Of a stretch of DNA of 64,000 nt, positions 47,068-56,559 are shown piece by piece. Origin of the DNA: Shewanella atlantica. GTDB lineage: Bacteria > Pseudomonadota > Gammaproteobacteria > Enterobacterales > Shewanellaceae. The translations under genes and the position numbers were made by a program. The notes beneath the pieces are model-generated. The model saw nothing but the letters and a program-made list of their open reading frames with translations. It was not told where the DNA came from and made no database searches. The stretch is from positions 62,001 through 126,000 of the forward strand of contig NZ_RXNV01000004.1 of NCBI RefSeq assembly GCF_003966265.1, read 5' to 3'. Within the stretch, counting starts at the first letter, position 1; every line of letters starts with the position of its first letter.

Positions 47068-48006
47068 TTAAACAATCTCTCTTAGCTTCTGCTGCACCAC
47101 ATCCACGAGTAGATCGGGTTGGAATTTCGATATGAATCGGTCACAACCGACTTTTTCGACCATGGCATTGTTAAAACTACCACTCAATGAGGTATTCAAG
47201 GTGATAAACAGGGAGCTCATGCGCTTATCACTACGGATCTCATGTGTCAGCTTATAGCCATCCATCTCGGGCATCTCGGCATCGGTGATCAACATTAAGA
47301 TCTCATCCTGAATAGACTTGCCTTCATCACACCACTTCTTCAAGACATTCAGTGCCTGTAAGCCGTCAGAGGTTTCTATGACCTCTATTCCAAGCGGCTC
47401 TAAGGTCTCTTTGATCTGCCTACGAGCGGTAGATGAGTCATCGGCAATCAATATTCGCCGACCATGCATTTCACTGACCAGAGATTCATCGAGTACGCCT
47501 TCAGAGAGACGGATATCGTAATGGATGATCTCCGCCAGCACTTTTTCAACATCAATGATGGAAACAAGCTGGGTTTGCCCTCCCACTTCGATGCGAGTGA
47601 TAGCCGTTAAGTAGTTATTAGCTCCTGCGGTCTTGGGCGGAGGTAGGATATCCCCCCAAGTCATGTTGACAATATGCTCAACCTTTCCAACTCTGAACCC
47701 TTGAACACTTCTGTTGTACTCGGTAATGATCAAATTCGACTCTTGCTCATCAGACATGGGTTGAAAACCTATGGCCGCACGCAGATCGATAACAGGAATG
47801 GAAGTACCACGAATATTTGCAACACCGCTGATATGAGGATGACTACCCGGCATAGCACTTAGCGCAGGTAACTTAACGACCTCTTTGACTTTAAAAACAT
47901 TAATTGCAAATAGCTGAGTGGCGTTTATCCGAAACAATAAAAGCTCTAACCTATTTTCACCAACGAGTTGCGTACGTTGATCTACTGAGTCAAGAATTTT
48001 TGCCAT
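47068..48006 (-). CDS. cheV: Chemotaxis coupling protein CheV
   Basis: CheV couples receptors to the CheA kinase and can be phosphorylated. The N-terminal CheW domain (LLFRINATQLFAINVFKVKEV, PVIDLRAAIG) is followed by a receiver domain with the phospho-Asp in LITDAEMPEMDGY and the partner Lys in FISKF. The length of 312 is standard. It is a single gene; with the Aer-like receptor at 60.9 kb it points to a motile, energy-seeking cell. Confidence 0.93.
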   Translation of the reverse strand: MAKILDSVDQRTQLVGENRLELLLFRINATQLFAINVFKVKEVVKLPALSAMPGSHPHISGVANIRGTSIPVIDLRAAIGFQPMSDEQESNLIITEYNRSVQGFRVGKVEHIVNMTWGDILPPPKTAGANNYLTAITRIEVGGQTQLVSIIDVEKVLAEIIHYDIRLSEGVLDESLVSEMHGRRILIADDSSTARRQIKETLEPLGIEVIETSDGLQALNVLKKWCDEGKSIQDEILMLITDAEMPEMDGYKLTHEIRSDKRMSSLFITLNTSLSGSFNNAMVEKVGCDRFISKFQPDLLVDVVQQKLREIV

Positions 48007-48147
48007 AATACAACTCTCAAAATGAAGGGATAATGATTAGCAACCAAAATGTTACTTATTAATTATAGCCTTTATCTTAACCGGATAACTGAGTTACAGA
48101 TCTAATTAAAACAAATAAGTAAATGAACAGGTTAAAGATAGCTCAAA

Positions 48148-49758
48148 CTACTTTGGTAACATGGTCGGCGCAACCGGAATAATCTGGGAGCCATGCTCAG
48201 CGACGATGTCCATGATGCCGAGATGCAACTCCTCTGCGATAACCTGATAACTGGGAAAACTCGTCGTGCCCACGTAGGCAAAAATATTCACCTGCAGCCC
48301 ATGTAATCCAAAACCTTGAAACGTCACCCTTAATGGGCTCTCATCTACCTGAGCGTGTTGCTCCAGCATCAGTTTTATATCGTATATAATACTTTTCAGC
48401 TGCTCCGAAGAGGTGGCGTAATCTAGTCTGATGTCAGCTTTAAAGCGGATTTTTTCACGCTCAGAGATATTCTCAATCTCCATCTCAGCAAGCTTGGCAT
48501 TGGGTACATGTATTAAGGTTCTATCCAAGGTTCTTATCTGCGTACACCTCAAGCCAATCTCTTCTACGGTGCCGTTTATCGCACCAAAACGGCACAGATT
48601 TCCCACCTTGATGGGAGCGGCAGAATAAAGAGTAATGGTACCGATAAAGTTTTCAATAGATTGCTTCGACGCCAAAGCAATGGCAACCCCACCGATGCCC
48701 ATACCCGCCATAATTGCACTTGCATTAAACCCCAGGTGCTCTAACCATATTAAGCCGGCTAATGCGATAAACATAACTCGAGTGAAATTTGTCAAAGGCC
48801 TGAGCAGCGAGACTCCCTGTTGATTGTCTTTGGCTATCCAACGCTGCTTTAACCCCGCTTGAAGGATCCCCAAAGAACTCCAGACCAACCAACAAGCAGA
48901 GATAAAAAGTAAAAAACCGGTATCAATCATATCCAATGCCATCGCAGAGATACTGCTATGGGCTATCCAGGCCCGATCTAATATGACCGCCAAAAAGAAA
49001 CGTAAGGGGCCGGCAACGATGTAGGCAAGTTCAGTTTTTAAGCCTACTCGAGTTCGAAGCAGTAATATCTTCACAAACCAGGTGATCGGAATGACAATAA
49101 TAAAAGCCGCCAAAAGGTAGATAACTAATAGTACCCACTCCCAGAGGTTTATCTTAAACAGCCTCCCCTCAGGTAACTTGTCAATCAGCCATTCAACCAC
49201 AGGTCCATAACCTAATTGATTATAAAGTTGAGGAATTTTAGCCACGGTTGCATTGGATACCTTCCAGAGTGACCCCTGTTTACCTGGCACCCTCTGTAAC
49301 AGGAGTGAGACTTCACCACCGTCAACTTGTATACGACCAAACGCATCCCTGTAAGCGGGCAGCATGTCATTATCTAAACCACGAGGTGAGTCGTTTATCT
49401 GATCCAGGTCGACCCAAACATTGCGATCGATAATAGCCTGTAGTTTGGACGCATATTCAGCCCCACTCTCCGCCGTCATCCCCTCAGGCAGGTATCGCAG
49501 GTCCAGGTATTTTGCAGCAAGTTCAAAATCCTGTTCATAGGCTGCTTGGCTAAAACCTTCAAGTGTTCCTCTGGGGGTGTCTCTTCTTAGTTTATCTTTA
49601 TATTCATAGAGGCGGTGCACTGGTAGCTCGGGGGCTGCCTCTTCAATTTTAGGCTCACCTTGCAGGTTTATCATGCTTGGATTGACGGCTGCTATGGCCG
49701 ATGGGAAGAGATGAGAAACGAGAATAAGCAGCAAAGATGCAAATAACCTTAAATCCAT
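48148..49758 (-). CDS. Mechanosensitive channel, MscS family
   Basis: This 536-residue protein has a signal peptide, a long periplasmic N-terminal part (~30-200) and then membrane helices. The pore helix is recognisable: SAIMAGMGIGGVAIALASKQSIENFIGTI, the glycine/alanine-rich TM3 of MscS. The following beta domain has FGAINGTVEEIGLRCTQIRT. MscS channels release osmolytes on osmotic downshock. The extra periplasmic domain makes it larger than E. coli MscS (286). Regulation not visible; divergent from the 49.9-kb promoter. Confidence 0.92.
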   Translation of the reverse strand: MDLRLFASLLLILVSHLFPSAIAAVNPSMINLQGEPKIEEAAPELPVHRLYEYKDKLRRDTPRGTLEGFSQAAYEQDFELAAKYLDLRYLPEGMTAESGAEYASKLQAIIDRNVWVDLDQINDSPRGLDNDMLPAYRDAFGRIQVDGGEVSLLLQRVPGKQGSLWKVSNATVAKIPQLYNQLGYGPVVEWLIDKLPEGRLFKINLWEWVLLVIYLLAAFIIVIPITWFVKILLLRTRVGLKTELAYIVAGPLRFFLAVILDRAWIAHSSISAMALDMIDTGFLLFISACWLVWSSLGILQAGLKQRWIAKDNQQGVSLLRPLTNFTRVMFIALAGLIWLEHLGFNASAIMAGMGIGGVAIALASKQSIENFIGTITLYSAAPIKVGNLCRFGAINGTVEEIGLRCTQIRTLDRTLIHVPNAKLAEMEIENISEREKIRFKADIRLDYATSSEQLKSIIYDIKLMLEQHAQVDESPLRVTFQGFGLHGLQVNIFAYVGTTSFPSYQVIAEELHLGIMDIVAEHGSQIIPVAPTMLPK

Positions 49759-49878
49759 AAGACCTGCCCACAGAAACCAAAAGACTCATAAATTCTAACA
49801 CTTATAACAATAAGTGACAGTTTTTGTAACTTAATAACCCTACTGGCGGCAAATCGCACTATCCAATTGAAATACAGG

Positions 49879-49906
49879 TTGACAAGGCCTTTATTGCCGA
49901 TATAAT
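49879..49906 (+). promoter_or_regulatory. Perfect consensus sigma70 promoter
   Basis: TTGACA (49879-49884), 16 bases, TATAAT (49901-49906). Both boxes match the E. coli consensus fully. The nearest downstream start on this strand is at 50246. Confidence 0.65.
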
Positions 49907-50078
49907 AGTCAGCGATTTTGAGATACCCTTGTAATTTTCTTTTGTTAGTCCGACTCCTCTCGTCACAGCCTCACAAAATACATTAATACACCCGGTTCAA
50001 CATCTACTAGCTCGTCATTTTACTGTCATAAATTTATGATTTACTTTGACTCGATCCAGCATATCTAATTCGCATTTG

Positions 50079-50107
50079 TTACAAACGTTAACATTTGCAA
50101 ATAATAT
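50079..50107 (+). promoter_or_regulatory. Weak second promoter candidate
   Basis: TTACAA (50079-50084), 17 bases, TAATAT (50102-50107). It lies ~140 bases before the 57-aa ORF. Confidence 0.3.
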
Positions 50108-50245
50108 AAATGCTTGATTAAGCCGTTAAAGATGAGTAGTCTCGAAACACACATAACACTCATCTTTCGCAAAAAATGCTAAGGATATTTTATAGTTAAA
50201 TACAAGCTGCAAAGGTTTGCAGTAATAAAAAAAGGAATATGACAT

Positions 50246-50419
50246 ATGTCGTACAATATAAATGGTCATGAGATCACAGTAAATTTCCCGGTAGACTCTA
50301 TCTCTGTAAATAAGTCTTCTATCGCTTTCACCGATAGCCAAGGGAAAAACAGACAAACTTTTTCTAAACGCACAGAAGCGTTATCGTTTATGAAATGGCT
50401 TCTATCTGGCAACAAATAA
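50246..50419 (+). CDS. Small protein, 57 residues, unknown
   Basis: The ATG at 50246 follows AAGGA by nine bases. The product begins MSYNINGHEITVNFP and ends with EALSFMKWLLSGNK. It is soluble, with an acidic/basic mixture and no Cys. No family recognised. Support is the ribosome-binding site, the clear start and stop, and the strong promoters upstream; codon use looks like its neighbours. It is shorter than the usual gene cut-off, so it can be missed. Confidence 0.65.
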   Translation: MSYNINGHEITVNFPVDSISVNKSSIAFTDSQGKNRQTFSKRTEALSFMKWLLSGNK

Positions 50420-50760
50420 GCCATATGATTAATGGATGATTAGCAGAGTTCACTAATAGAAAAATAATCTGTTTGCAGTACAAAATGTAATAACATCAGT
50501 AAAAATAATGCCAATCGATACACTACCTCTCACTGGTATCGAATGACCCAATCTTCCACCGGAAGCCGGGAACAGATAGGACTGACATCATTAAGTCAGC
50601 TATCAGGCAGTAAAGTAACACCTACCTTTGGTTCAGGCTGTATCAATTTCACAGATACCCGCCTGACCAAACGGTAAAAACCTCAATGATTTATTCTATC
50701 TCCTCAACCTTCTGACTTAACCTTCTGGCTTCGATATAAGCTCACCCGACAGATGTTAAA
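50420..50760. other. Intergenic region after the small ORF
   Basis: 341 bases. One inverted repeat TCGATAC (50515-50521) with GTATCGA (50536-50542). I see no gene or terminator with a T run. Confidence 0.4.
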
Positions 50761-51684
50761 TTAATCGCCATACTTGCGTTGATACCGAGGCAACATACTG
50801 ACATTGCCCAGTAGCCCCCCCTGATGAAGATACATGACAGGTGTTTTATCAGCAGTTGTGTTCAGATAGTGCTCTAATGCCAACCAGCCTAAAGGATCAT
50901 AGAGAAGCTCAAATTCGATGCCTGTATTACAGACCCGTTGCCACATCTCATAAAACTCCCGATACAACTTACCAAAATGGTATTTTTTAGGCATGACAAC
51001 AATCTCAGGGTGATATATAACATCATCGCTCAGCTCTTCAAATTGAAGCTTCAGATAGTCATCTCCTCCGACTGCCGCGCAAGTTAACACCCGAATAGTG
51101 ACCCCCTGCTCCACAAAATACTTATTGAGAAATAACGCGGTTGTACCTGTACCGGAGGGAAGAAACACAATGAGAGATAAGAGACCCTGCTCCTTAAACC
51201 ACTCACAGATCTCCCCGGCAAGTTTAGACACACCAAATTCGGCATAACCGCATCTTCCTCCCTCGGGAACAAACACCGCCATTTTTTCTTCCGGCAATAC
51301 TCTCTCTTCGATATAGGTAAGGGTATCTCGCCCCTCTCTATCATCTAACTCGCTCAGGTCTATGATGTTTGCGCCATTTTGACAAGCCCTGGCATAGTTG
51401 CCCTCTTGCTGTGTTTTTATATGAGAAGCGATATGGTCGACATAAAAATCCAGCTGCCACCCTCTCAACTTAGCGAGCGCGGACATCGAATAGAGAGAGT
51501 TAGCCTGAGCAGAGCCATACCCGATAACCTTTTGGACACCCGGGAACTCATGCTCGAGAAAATAGGCGAATTTGCGGGCCTTGTTACCGGAAAACTCAGG
51601 GTGCAGTAGATCGTCCCGCTTAACAAAAACTTCTCTGCCAAACATCTCGATAGAATCTACGGGGGTATGGGATAATTTCATCAT
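50761..51684 (-). CDS. PLP-dependent D-cysteine desulfhydrase / ACC deaminase family enzyme
   Basis: This 307-residue enzyme is a fold-type II PLP protein. The PLP Lys lies in HPEFSGNKARKF, and the phosphate loop in FLPSGTGTTALFL. The family includes D-cysteine desulfhydrase (releases sulfide and pyruvate) and 1-aminocyclopropane-1-carboxylate deaminase, which cannot be told apart here. Start at 51684; the second Met at 51681 is equally possible. No operon partner. Confidence 0.87.
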   Translation of the reverse strand: MMKLSHTPVDSIEMFGREVFVKRDDLLHPEFSGNKARKFAYFLEHEFPGVQKVIGYGSAQANSLYSMSALAKLRGWQLDFYVDHIASHIKTQQEGNYARACQNGANIIDLSELDDREGRDTLTYIEERVLPEEKMAVFVPEGGRCGYAEFGVSKLAGEICEWFKEQGLLSLIVFLPSGTGTTALFLNKYFVEQGVTIRVLTCAAVGGDDYLKLQFEELSDDVIYHPEIVVMPKKYHFGKLYREFYEMWQRVCNTGIEFELLYDPLGWLALEHYLNTTADKTPVMYLHQGGLLGNVSMLPRYQRKYGD

Positions 51685-51886
51685 TCTGGAAACCTAAACT
51701 ATTGAACTGGCAAGTTTATCACTGTAACTCTATCGAGCAAAACCACTAAAAGCTGGTATTTTTCACTATCCTACAAGTTTAAAAAAATTAAAACTGTATA
51801 AATTTCATAGCGATAGCTAATTGGCACGTTTTTAGCTTGTTAACTGTATAGCGCATTCTTTCTTTTGCCCTTATGAGGAGTTTTTA

Positions 51887-52294
51887 ATGGCAGTATTACG
51901 TTTAATCTTTAACATTGCATGGTTTGTTCTTGGTGGGTTTGTTATGGGGTTAGCCTGGTGGATCGCTGGCTTACTCTGTTATATCAGTATTATCGGCATT
52001 CCATTTGGGCGAGCCTGTTTTGTCATAGGTGAAATGACCTTCTGGCCATTCGGACAAGATCATATGAGTAGAAGAAGCCTGACAGGCAGTGAGGATATAG
52101 GTACAGGCGCATTTGGTACCCTGGGCAATATAGTCTGGTTTTTACTGTTTGGGATCTGGCTTGCAATAGGTCACATAACCCACGCGCTGGCATGCTTCGT
52201 TACTATTATCGGGATCCCATTTGGTATTCAGCACCTGAAATTAGCGATTTTAAGCTTAACCCCTATTGGGCAGACGGTCGTCACTAAAGCATAA
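51887..52294 (+). CDS. yccF: YccF family inner-membrane protein
   Basis: YccF is a small membrane protein with two related halves. Each half shows the pattern IGIPFG with hydrophobic helices: YISIIGIPFGRACF and FVTIIGIPFGIQHL. Function unknown. Its ATG at 51887 has GAGGAG about nine bases upstream. The 135-residue length is as expected. Single gene; the next gene is convergent. Confidence 0.93.
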   Translation: MAVLRLIFNIAWFVLGGFVMGLAWWIAGLLCYISIIGIPFGRACFVIGEMTFWPFGQDHMSRRSLTGSEDIGTGAFGTLGNIVWFLLFGIWLAIGHITHALACFVTIIGIPFGIQHLKLAILSLTPIGQTVVTKA

Positions 52295-52351
52295 CCACCA
52301 GTTAAATGCGCCGAATTAACGATAATTCGGCGTTTTACTATGTGGAGATAC

Positions 52352-53137
52352 CTATTTAATACCAGCTTGCACATCTGACATATATTCATCCAAAATCGAT
52401 GCCGCATCAATTTTCGATAAACCAACATTAAACATATCTCGCCAGTAATGGCCTTCAGGTGTATTTTTAAACGCGATAAGCATCTGTTTATCTTCGAGGG
52501 TCTTCTTGTTTATCTGTAACTTTCCCGCAAGCGACTTCAACTGTTTTTGAGATAACAGGTAACTAAATACGTGCAGATCGATGACCGCAGCATCGATGCG
52601 AGCCGTTGCCACCTTCTTAACATTATGTTCGTCAGAATTGACAAGTTCTACCCTTTGGGTGCCCTGCTTAATCATGCCATCGAGCTCAGCAGTGTTTGTA
52701 TACTCTCTCACGACACCTAACCGATACTGATTAAGATCTGTGAAACTGGACCAGCTGATAGGATGCAAGCGCTGCTCGACTAAACCTAGAGGACTAGTCC
52801 CTAAAGAGTCTGAAAATATAAATTCATCTGTTGGATAACTGTAAGCGGGCAGGTATCCGACATACTTAGAATCGGGTCGATTAACTAGCCTTATCGCTCT
52901 ACTCCAGGGAAAAAAGCCAACAACGAGTTCATGTCCTACAGCCCGGATTGCCGCACGGGTAATAGCAATAGTCGCTCCCTGCTCTTTTAAAGTACTGCCT
53001 GAGTAGGGAGGCCAGTGAAGAGAGGTAAGGTGAAGGGTATCAGCCTTGGCTCCGGGCACACATGAACTTCCTGCGAACAGCAGAAGCTGAAACAGAATTC
53101 CAAAAATAACTATGTTTTTGCGCACACCGACTAACAC
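52352..53137 (-). CDS. Periplasmic substrate-binding protein (SBP_bac_3-like)
   Basis: This 261-residue protein has a signal peptide (residues ~9-30) and the two-lobed fold of family 3 binding proteins: LTSLHWPPYSGSTLKEQGATIAI near the mature N-terminus and DGMIKQGTQRVELVNS later. No ABC permease or ATPase is adjacent, so it may be a stand-alone sensor or an orphan binding protein; the ligand (often an amino acid) is unknown. ATG at 53137. Confidence 0.82.
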   Translation of the reverse strand: MLVGVRKNIVIFGILFQLLLFAGSSCVPGAKADTLHLTSLHWPPYSGSTLKEQGATIAITRAAIRAVGHELVVGFFPWSRAIRLVNRPDSKYVGYLPAYSYPTDEFIFSDSLGTSPLGLVEQRLHPISWSSFTDLNQYRLGVVREYTNTAELDGMIKQGTQRVELVNSDEHNVKKVATARIDAAVIDLHVFSYLLSQKQLKSLAGKLQINKKTLEDKQMLIAFKNTPEGHYWRDMFNVGLSKIDAASILDEYMSDVQAGIK

Positions 53138-53297
53138 CTTGGTACCACTGATGCCTAACGCCCCTTAGAAAGAGTACTCCTACTCATTATAGCCACAATA
53201 TCAGGCGGACAAGTTATGCTTTGTTACAATTGTTGACTGGTCGATTCAGGTCTAATAATGAGAGAGTATCAGCCAGGAACATAGCTCTGGAGTCCCG

Positions 53298-53525
53298 ATG
53301 TTACGTAAAGCACTGATCACAATCGTCGGAGGTGTACTCACCTTAACGGGCGCATCCCTGTTAATTTTACCCGGGCCAGCCTGGCTACTGTTGCCCGTTG
53401 GTTTAGCCATCTTAAGTCTGGAATACCCCTGGGCTAAGGTGTGGCTGCGTAAGAGTCAACGCCAACTCAACGCCTCGGCCACCTGGCTGGATAGAAAAAT
53501 CCTATTAAGAAAAATGAAGTCTTAA
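53298..53525 (+). CDS. PGPGW-family small membrane protein
   Basis: This 75-residue protein has two membrane helices around LPGPAWLLLPVGLAIL, the PGPGW-type motif, and a basic C-terminus (KVWLRKSQRQLN, then RKILLRKMKS). Function unknown. ATG at 53298. It is a single gene, in a gap before the peroxidase. Confidence 0.85.
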   Translation: MLRKALITIVGGVLTLTGASLLILPGPAWLLLPVGLAILSLEYPWAKVWLRKSQRQLNASATWLDRKILLRKMKS

Positions 53526-53755
53526 TCTGTAGCCCCTTCATTCTCAGCATGAGTCACACAAATGCCAATCTTTAGAGGTTGAACGCCCAACCTGCCTTAG
53601 AATGGCAAACCGAACCGAGACGCGCTTCACGAAAACTCAATCCAAATCAACGATAGTCCCTATCGAAACAAAGCGTTATCTAAACTCCTCTCAGATTAAT
53701 AAGATATCCACATTAAATAACCACATAAAAAACAAGTCTTAATGTGAGGTCTCAA

Positions 53756-54748
53756 ATGAAACTAGTCTCTCCCCTTTCTCTTGCTATTCTGGCAGCCATG
53801 AGTGCAGCCCCTGCCGTAGCAAAAGAGCCGATCGAAATTATCCAACCAGCAAAGATCACGGCACCAGAAAAAGTTGAATTGGGTAAGATGTTGTTCTTCG
53901 AACCAAGACTCTCAAAATCAGGTTTTATCTCCTGCAACTCATGCCATAACCTGTCCCTTGGTGGTGTGGATGCGCTTCCAACCTCAATTGGACACAACTG
54001 GCAAGAGGGACCGATTAACTCTCCTACGGTCCTGAATGCTGAATACGGTCTGGCACAATTTTGGGACGGACGTGCAAAAGATCTCAAAGAACAGGCTGGC
54101 GGGCCGATCGCGAATCCTGGAGAGATGGGCTACACCCATGAACTTGCCGTCTCAACGGTAAATTCCATGCCAGCCTATCGAGCAAAGTTTGCTGCCATTT
54201 ATGGTAAGAATTCGGTCAACATTGACAATATTACCGATGCCATAGCCGAGTTTGAAAAAACATTGGTTACACCGAACAGTCCTTTCGATCTCTACCTTCA
54301 GGGAGAGCAGACTGCGATAACAGCTGAAGCGAAAGCAGGTTACCAGTTATTTAAAAACAAGGGCTGTACCAGCTGTCACAATGGACCCGCGGTTGGTGGC
54401 ACCATGTATATGAAGATGGGACTCGTGAAGCCATTCCACACTGAAAATCCGGCAGAGGGGCGTATCGCAGTAACAGGAAAAGAGGCAGATAAATATGTCT
54501 TTAAAGTGCCTACCCTGCGTAATATCGAATTAACTTACCCATATTTTCACGACGGTGCGACCTGGACCTTAGAGGAAGCGGTTAACACCATGGCCGATAT
54601 TCAGCTTGGACAGCAATTATCTGAGAAAGAGACTGTTGAGATGGTAGCATTTCTTAAGTCGCTTACCGGAGAGCAGCCACAGATAGTGCTACCGATACTG
54701 CCACCATCGAATGCGAATACGCCTAAGCCCGTCCCATTTGGTAACTAA
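53756..54748 (+). CDS. ccpA: Di-haem cytochrome c peroxidase
   Basis: This periplasmic enzyme reduces hydrogen peroxide with electrons from small c-type cytochromes. A signal peptide (LSLAILAAMSAAPAVA) precedes two haem sites, CNSCH (about residue 61) and CTSCH (about 203). The conserved GEMGYTHEL and the second-haem Met (MGLVKPFH region) are present. Its 330 residues fit the bacterial di-haem family. I prefer the ATG at 53756, with GAGG seven bases upstream; GTG at 53744 is the other option. Ends at the 54813-54839 terminator. Confidence 0.94.
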   Translation: MKLVSPLSLAILAAMSAAPAVAKEPIEIIQPAKITAPEKVELGKMLFFEPRLSKSGFISCNSCHNLSLGGVDALPTSIGHNWQEGPINSPTVLNAEYGLAQFWDGRAKDLKEQAGGPIANPGEMGYTHELAVSTVNSMPAYRAKFAAIYGKNSVNIDNITDAIAEFEKTLVTPNSPFDLYLQGEQTAITAEAKAGYQLFKNKGCTSCHNGPAVGGTMYMKMGLVKPFHTENPAEGRIAVTGKEADKYVFKVPTLRNIELTYPYFHDGATWTLEEAVNTMADIQLGQQLSEKETVEMVAFLKSLTGEQPQIVLPILPPSNANTPKPVPFGN

Positions 54749-54812
54749 TATTTGATAAATACCCCATAGCATCATAAGAAGCCTATCGGCTTATAGCTAT
54801 TGTGAACAAAAT

Positions 54813-54839
54813 AAAACGCCAGCAATATGCTGGCGTTTT
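54813..54839. terminator. Bidirectional terminator peroxidase / 118-aa gene
   Basis: Perfect 12-bp stem AAAACGCCAGCA (54813-54824) with TGCTGGCGTTTT (54828-54839), loop ATA. Confidence 0.9.
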
Positions 54840-54858
54840 ATCTGTATAAATTGAATTA

Positions 54859-55215
54859 TTAACCCACCAGCTTGAATGGGAAGCTATTAAAGCGCTCAAT
54901 AATCGCGAGTAGTACTCCCCGACGGCGCATATTATCCAACACTCCCGGGCTAAAACGCTCTAATCTAGTCATGGCAGTTAGCAATAACTTACACTCATGT
55001 AGCGTCGCATCAGCAATATACTCAGGCCTGTCAACTAAATGGCTATTATGATACCAATCGTCCCACTGGAACTCACTCAATAGCATTGAGCTTTTGGCAA
55101 GATCGTCTGTGAACTCCTGAATTCGACAAACTGAAATGGGCCTCTCTCCGCATGCTAAATCATTAACGTATTTAGCATAAAGACTCGAAGTATGTTTCAA
55201 GAATATATGGGTCAT
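54859..55215 (-). CDS. Unknown protein, 118 residues
   Basis: I do not recognise this protein. It is soluble, with conserved-looking segments FQWDDWYHNSHLVDRPEYI and ATLHECKLLLTAMTRLERF, and a C-terminus GVLLAIIERFNSFPFKL. The WYH and HE residues could bind metal; that is a guess. No partner; it is convergent with the peroxidase gene. Start ATG at 55215. Confidence 0.7.
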   Translation of the reverse strand: MTHIFLKHTSSLYAKYVNDLACGERPISVCRIQEFTDDLAKSSMLLSEFQWDDWYHNSHLVDRPEYIADATLHECKLLLTAMTRLERFSPGVLDNMRRRGVLLAIIERFNSFPFKLVG

Positions 55216-55665
55216 CTAACACCTCCAACAATCTCGGAATGCTCAGTGTTATGTAATAACTATCGGCATTTTCACAACACTCTGTAGTGTTTAAACAGAT
55301 GCTGCATATGCCGTACCACTCATCCGAGTTTTTAAACTTATATCTATTATATCGACTCTAAACTGTACTCAGACTTAACGGTATGACATAGGGATAAAGG
55401 TGATGAGTGAATAAAATCACAAGTATACAATTACTTAAATAGATTCCTCGACTAGAACGAAGACTGACTTGATGGAAAACAAACAAATTTAAACACGCTG
55501 ACCACTATCCAACTGATTAATGCCAGCTGGCCCCCATTCTCACTTTGCCATGAAAATTGCGATAAACCGCGATTCGCGAAAAATCGATAACGCATCGCTT
55601 AGCCTTATATCGCTCGCTTAGTGATGATGCATAGTGGCGATGAATTAGTGGTGAGCAATCTGTGG
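55216..55665. other. Intergenic region before the LysR gene end
   Basis: 450 bases without a supported gene. One short palindrome CGCGATTCGCG (55568-55578). AT rich. The longest frames are under 40 codons and show no RBS. Confidence 0.4.
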
Positions 55666-56559
55666 TTACAGATTGGCGTTTCCGAACTCCTCGAGAATAA
55701 GTTGGGTAAATAACCTCCCGGCTTTACCCAGTGGACGCTCCATCGTCGACACTAACTGCGGCGTAAAGCTGTATCGGCTACCGCCTTGAAAATCTACCTC
55801 AACCAGTTCTCCACGATTCAACTCTTCATGAATAAGAAAATCAGGCATCCAACCAAATCCCAGTCCCATCTCCAGCGCATTTTTTTTCATGATAAAGCCT
55901 GAAAGGTAGAAGACTTTATCACCACCAAACTGGAGGTCATCTCGATAATTGATCTCGGGAGATGAGTCTTCAATCGTCAACTCGACATATCGTTGCAGAT
56001 CGAACAGTGACACGCTTTTTTCGCCCGCGAGGGGATGGTCTTCGCTGACCACTAATATACTCTTAATGTCAGGAAGAGGTTGAGGACGATAATTAGGCCC
56101 GGTCCGATAGTCTTTCACTAGCATAAGGTCGGCATTGTCTCGTTCAAACCTGGCTTGAACACCGCCTAAAAATTCCATGTTTAGTTGGATCTTGGTTGGG
56201 ATCTGATGCGCTGCCATACGTTTCAGGGCTTTCATTATCGGCTCCATAGGGAGAGCACCATCAACGACTAGCTCAAGTTTAGGTTCCCACCCCTCACTGA
56301 ACCTGCTTGCTAAATGTTCAATATTTGCAAGGTTTTGCAGTAACTTTTGCCCCTCGGCAAGGATGACCTTCCCCTCTGGTGTTAATTCTGCCCGGTACTG
56401 ATCACGACAAAATAGGTTTACACCTAAGTGCTGCTCGAGTTTTTTCACCTGATAACTCACCGCAGATTGAGCCTTGTGCAAACGCTCTGCAGCCTTAGAG
56501 AAACTGCCCTCTTCGACCAACACCTCCAGCAATTTAAATGCATCCACATCGACCCGCAT
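55666..56559 (-). CDS. LysR-family transcriptional regulator
   Basis: The 297-residue protein has an N-terminal winged helix-turn-helix (AFKLLEVLVEEGSFSKAAERLHKAQSAVSYQVKKLE) and a C-terminal effector domain. The start is ATG at 56559 with GAGGTGAG upstream; an in-frame ATG at 56592 is not favoured. It is divergent from hppD across 356 bases, the usual layout for a LysR and its target, so it may control aromatic amino acid breakdown. The effector is unknown. Confidence 0.92.
   Translation of the reverse strand: MRVDVDAFKLLEVLVEEGSFSKAAERLHKAQSAVSYQVKKLEQHLGVNLFCRDQYRAELTPEGKVILAEGQKLLQNLANIEHLASRFSEGWEPKLELVVDGALPMEPIMKALKRMAAHQIPTKIQLNMEFLGGVQARFERDNADLMLVKDYRTGPNYRPQPLPDIKSILVVSEDHPLAGEKSVSLFDLQRYVELTIEDSSPEINYRDDLQFGGDKVFYLSGFIMKKNALEMGLGFGWMPDFLIHEELNRGELVEVDFQGGSRYSFTPQLVSTMERPLGKAGRLFTQLILEEFGNANL

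Larger units (their letters stand above)
49759..50245 (+). other. Long intergenic region with strong promoter
   Basis: 487 bases. It holds a perfect TTGACA-N16-TATAAT promoter (49879-49906), a 14-bp palindrome TCATAAATTTATGA (50026-50039), a possible second promoter (50079-50107) and an inverted repeat AAAGATGAGT/ACTCATCTTT (50128-50167). No gene before the 57-aa ORF. Confidence 0.55.
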
